Part shown: positions 59,700 through 64,000 of the stretch, piece by piece
Numbering within the stretch: the first letter of the stretch is position 1
Layout: each line of letters begins with the position of its first letter
DNA from: Hofstenia miamia
Taxonomy: Eukaryota; Xenacoelomorpha; Acoela
Assembly: GCA_004352715.1 (NCBI GenBank)
Contig: SCFE01000027.1
Span: 1,144,174-1,208,173 of the forward strand
Length of the DNA stretch: 64,000 nucleotides
Direction: 5' to 3'
Made by a program: the position numbers and the translations under genes
The notes under the pieces: model-generated
The model's database searches: none
What the model saw: the letters and a program-made list of their open reading frames with translations, nothing else
Told to the model about the DNA's origin: nothing

Positions 59700-60628
59700 C
59701 ACTAGAACACTGAGACCAGTCATTCAGCACCTTTTCAGAAAATAAGTGTTAACGTTTTTGAAATAATGCAAGATAATTAAAAATGCGACCCTTTTAAATT
59801 TCAAGTAAATGACGCAGTACATATTTCTTATGGATTTATCAATATATAAGATTTACTTTCGTTTTAAATCAAACATCTTTCTTAAAGTAAGAGACTGGTC
59901 ATTCATGACCTGAAAAGAAGTGAACGCATTAAGGACGCTTCTGATTGGTTAATCTGCATCCAATCTGCAGTTCACGGAAGAATTACATCCCACAGGACAG
60001 CAGGCATTTCTGTTCATCATGTTGAAGGGAACGGCTGCTCTTATAGCATTGCAACAGTTGTGGAACACTGATGAGTCATCTGAGGAGGAGCAACTTGTTG
60101 ATTACAAAGAAATTCCTGTGAATGTAGGCCTATGTGTTTCTGAAGAAAGCAGTCATGATGAATCTTACCATGCTGACGATGAAGAATTGAATACCACTTC
60201 TTCCGCTGCAGCCTACAAATGTAGACCAAAACTGGAATAAACTCATTAGCATCGAGTATACTGCCTTCAACAAACCTTTTCTCCAAGTCCCCAGGAATCA
60301 AGCAGTTCGATAAAAGTAAGATCAACTCTGAAATAAGTGCATAGCGACTTTTATTCACTCCAGAAATGATTAAACTGACACATAAACTTTCTAGAGTGAA
60401 GTTTTCTAATTTCATATTTTAGTTCTTTGCTAATAAAATCTGTTAAAACTATTGCTTTTTTCATATTTACCATGCATATCATTTAAGAATTAATCAAAGA
60501 ATATCCACGAACTAGTTTACATTCAATATCACCAGTTAAGATTGGATAAATCTTGTATATTAATGATACGTTCTCGCATAACCGGTACCAGCGTGCGAGA
60601 GGGGGTGACCAGTCCGGCCATTCTAGTG
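59700..60628. mobile_element. piggyBac-like element, second copy
   Basis: Left end CACTAGAACACTGAGACCAG. Complement of the right end CACTAGAATGGCCGGACTGG. These share the CACTAGAA terminus of the 9.4 kb element and a subterminal AC(T/C)(G/A)GTC block. The flanks are ATAT and TTAT, not intact TTAA, so the sites have decayed. The interior holds the ORF at 60019-60240. Confidence 0.5.
60019..60240 (+). pseudogene. Acidic N-terminal fragment of a piggyBac-like transposase (probable)
   Basis: 73 codons starting at an ATG (MLKGTAALIALQQLWNTD), with an acidic Ser-rich middle (ESSEEEQ, SEESSHDESYHADDEEL). The low-complexity acidic N-terminus and its position between piggyBac-type ends suit a transposase start. 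The DDD domain is absent. Family assignment rests mainly on the ends. Confidence 0.35.
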
Positions 60629-60634
60629 TTATAC

Positions 60635-63578
60635 AAAGTGGAGCACAGAACTTTTTTCATTGTTATGAATAAAGTAAGAGTAAATCAAAGGCAGTAAAAT
60701 GAATATGAGCATACGTTTCTATTCGTGCAATATAAATATTGATATTGTCGTCTGTTGTTGCTTATCATAATTATATATAATGCTTTAAATATTACAGCGC
60801 CATTATGCGGCGTAAAAAAATATCAATGCTTTTCGAAATTGCTGCAATGTGCACGTCTGTGATTTATGTGGGCCATGTATTTGCCTACGACAATCATTGC
60901 ATTAACCGAATTGCATCAACTGATATATTTAGAGATGCAATATTTATCCAATACAATATTGAGCACTCGAGGATGTCATTCTAGTAGCACTACGATTAAG
61001 AGTATACGTCAATTTTGCATTTTTCATTACTGCTGCAATGGTTTAGATTCCAGTCTCCAAGCAAGCATTAAATCTATATGTTCAGAATAAGCCAAAGATA
61101 TTTACTCATCTAATTTCTCTACTAACATTTGCGAATTTTTTATTGGATTACTTCTTACTTACCAAAGACTTTCAAATATTTATGCTAGATTGGGGTTAAA
61201 TAACTTTGGTATTCGCAATAAATCTCCACCACATTTTGTTTTATATAGTGGATTGTTGATGATAATCAATCTTTCCTGAATATTGTATATGATTCGCGTC
61301 ATAAACATTGGAAAGGAAAAGCCATATGCAAAACACTGAAAAAAAATACATTGCTACCAATTAAGAATCTCCTGAATTCAAATAATTAAAATTTCTAATT
61401 GGGCAATGTGTGGGAAATATTCCCCTAACCCTATTCCCCGAAATTTGTACATAAACAGTTTACTATTAATGTGCTTGATTACATTTATAAACGAATGGTT
61501 TTTCGAACTACCCTTTAAATCTACAGTAATCAAATGTTTTAAAATAAAATAGACCTCGTTGTCAAATTTAATCAACTACGATAATATTTAAGCCCCATTT
61601 ATATTATTTATATGTAGAAAGTCGTATTCACAATTTCCCAATTTTGTTTTGCACTTAATTTATTTTAAAGGAAGTTCATTTATGAAGATAAAGGCACTTA
61701 TTAAGCTTAATAACTAAAGATTCTTTATAAACTCTTGTTCTCAAAGAAATGTTTGAAATTCTGTTATTTGTGTTCTGATGCCAAAATAGGAATGAATTTA
61801 AAAATAACTTTTGTGGTTGCATTCAGTTCATATTTAAGTAAAGTGCAAAGACTTTGTTTAATTTATTGCAATTTTAATGTAAGCAATTGCAAACACCATG
61901 AATATAATAAGCCCTATTTTCATTAAGAAAAATTGGGTCATAAGGGCTGATATTTTCACAATAGTGGTCTGCAACATGGTTTGGGAACACAAATCCAATC
62001 CCAAGAGTTATAGAAACTAATAATTTGTCATAAAGCCACAATCACAAGGCTAAATTTTGTGCAACCTAAGAATACATTATATATATAATATGCTGTCAAA
62101 TTGTTCAATATGCGTTTGAAATTCGATTGAACATTTTTTCCTTAACTAGGCCTACTACATATACGGTCAACAATCAATATTGCTGCCCGTTGGCATTGTA
62201 CATGTATATAGACTTTATCACGGTTCTGAAACTTAGTCAATCATGATTTATCCTTCATTATATTCAAAATAGAAATTCTCCCTGCATATCCTATTGGTAT
62301 AAGCAAAATTATATTAGCATTAATTGTATCTAACATCAGATTGATATTGTAAAGATAAAGTTTATCTAATTTTAGTGAAAATTTCAATAGACATTTTCTC
62401 ACAAATTCACAAATGATAATTAGGAAATCTTTCCTACCATCTATTTGATTTTACATCAGTTGATATAATTTATCATCTGATAAAAAATCCAATAGTGCCA
62501 ATGCTATTGGGTAACTCCGGGTTTTTTCATAAAATAATGAGATGATAAAAAATCGCCAATTGAACAAAAATAATTGTATGTTCGACTAATATCTGCTAAT
62601 AAAATTCGATAGTACGAACAGACCATTAGCCAAACTTTATTTTCGGACGGACATTATCGCGCCAATTAAATCGTTTAAGCAAAACAAAAAATTATTCCGT
62701 TCACCCATATTTTTCGTCGAGTATACTGACTTTTACAAATTTTCAGGGCTAGTACTTTTTTTCATTCTTGCAAATCTCAAATTTTCCAAATTTATCTCAA
62801 AATTGAAAGAAAAATATCTCGTAATAATTGCAACTTAGCAACCTTCAAATGCTTATTAACCAATGACAATGGTCTAACCAAATTTGAATTATAGCAAATA
62901 CCCTAGCTCAAAATTCTTTGATAACTTTGAGGATCTTAAAGAAACTTTTTACAATTCTTTGCAAGAAATTGGCAAGTTTTTTGAGGAAATTAAAGAAATT
63001 TCTTTTAAGAAATAGAAGAATTTAAAGAAATATATTTATCAAAATACACAATATCAAAATTTACAAATAAAACTTCTAAGTGAACACTATTACAAAAGAC
63101 AGTCAATATATTCATTCCATTTATTGGCAATGTGGTTTTCCAATAAAATCGACTCACTGCAACCTGTGACAGCATCTAAAGCAAAAGACGATTGTTGTAC
63201 ACAATAAATTCTAATCTCATAAAATGGTAACATTCCTGGTGCACAGACATTTTGATACCGCATAAATGTATATGTATATACAAGTTAATGAAACTTATTG
63301 GAAATTGCTATACATTTAACACACATTTATATCATTGAAGATCGTTAATATGAAACTCAAAGATGTTAAGATATGACCAATATTTCAACCATACAAAATC
63401 GAATATATATTTAAGAATAAAGACTAAAAGAACATCTTAGTGGACATTTAAACACAGAAGTCTACAAAAAAACTCCCTACAAGATTGACCACTCATTCAA
63501 AAAATGATGTTGGTTATTTTAAATTCCAAAAACCTAATTGTTGTGAAAAATGATATCAATTTTTGCTCACTCACCCAT
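60635..63578. other. AT-rich DNA, no gene recognised
   Basis: ORFs (e.g. 60866-61090, 61735-61926) lack motifs; no repeat landmark shared with the rest of the window was recognised. Confidence 0.45.
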
Positions 63579-63766
63579 GGATCAATGTTTACAAGTATTT
63601 GCCATTATNTTGCTCCCAAAGCGGGGGTGCGGCTTTTCTATACGGAAACATTTGAAAAACATCTCGCGAAAATACCTAATTTGCACATATATTGTAAACT
63701 AAAGTACGGGATCTTGCTGCAATATACATTAAAGTAGGATCAATGTTTACAAGTATTTGCCATTAT
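63579..63766. other. 30-bp duplication around a single N
   Basis: GGATCAATGTTTACAAGTAT plus ten more bases occurs at 63579-63608, directly before an N (63609), and again at 63737-63766. The 127 bases between are probably a misplaced insert or an alternative allele joined in assembly. Confidence 0.75.
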
Positions 63767-63925
63767 AATATAGTGATGTTAGAGAATGATTTGTGAAAGG
63801 ATAGTAAACTTTATAAAATATTTTCGTAGAATCAAAAAATCTTGCATATACAGAATAACAAGTATATTTATTTTGAAATAATTTAAGCGTAGCTTAGCTA
63901 ACCCAGCTGCCCTTACCTACGCGAC

Positions 63926-63928
<3 letters not shown>

Positions 63929-63966
<38 letters not shown>

Positions 63967-63973
63967 TGTATAT
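63929..63973. repeat. (TA)n microsatellite at the window end
   Basis: Imperfect alternating TA with TACATG interruptions. Confidence 0.9.
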
Positions 63974-64000
63974 ATATACTTCAATATTATGAATGCAAGA

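Noticed and set aside
1-64000. CRISPR arrays, rRNA, tRNA
   Set aside because: No spaced short repeats of CRISPR type; the only regular array is the 137-bp satellite. No cloverleaf or rRNA core could be recognised by eye; a covariance-model scan would be decisive.

Overview
This is an AT-rich animal (metazoan) genome scaffold. It has widely spaced host exons, a very long intron, many (TA)n microsatellites, dense transposon debris and assembly gaps. It looks like an invertebrate, but the sequence does not fix the phylum. No bacterial, organellar, CRISPR, rRNA or convincing tRNA feature was seen.

Two host genes can be supported, both on the minus strand. The first is a rhodopsin-class peptide GPCR of about 344 residues in two coding exons (34545-34291 and 11835-11056), separated by a 22.5 kb phase-0 intron that covers over a third of the window. 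The second is a single-exon papain-family (cathepsin L-like) gene at 37760-36792. It keeps a signal peptide, an inhibitor propeptide and the fold, but the catalytic Cys is Ser and the catalytic His is Leu, so it should be a pseudoenzyme.

Layout. 1-3.3 kb: hAT transposase tail, then Ty3/gypsy RT and LTR remnants. 3.3-11 kb: mostly non-coding, with a pogo-like terminus and a TTAA-flanked piggyBac-type element. 11-34.5 kb: the GPCR and its intron, which holds a 137-bp satellite, several LINE fragments, an LTR with small ORFs behind it, old dispersed repeats and a possible extra exon. 34.5-44 kb: the cathepsin-like gene, MITEs and a large inverted repeat partner. 44.4-58.7 kb: a nest of related LTR retrotransposons. 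Its 5' LTR is split by a dead Tc1-like element, followed by gag remnants, a 1000-N gap, a long uncharacterised ORF (copy 1), another LTR/leader remnant, a Ty3/gypsy integrase tail, a 1.4 kb duplication, a second copy of the uncharacterised ORF, a polypurine tract and the 3' LTR. 58.7-64 kb: repeats, a second piggyBac-type element and otherwise featureless DNA.

The most novel material is the uncharacterised protein family of the LTR nest. It has two diverged copies whose differences are synonymous in the best-conserved block, no recognisable domain beyond a possible SGNH-like GxND motif, and no envelope-like membrane segments. The pseudoenzyme cathepsin is the most interesting host gene. Several apparent duplications lie exactly at N gaps and are probably assembly errors.
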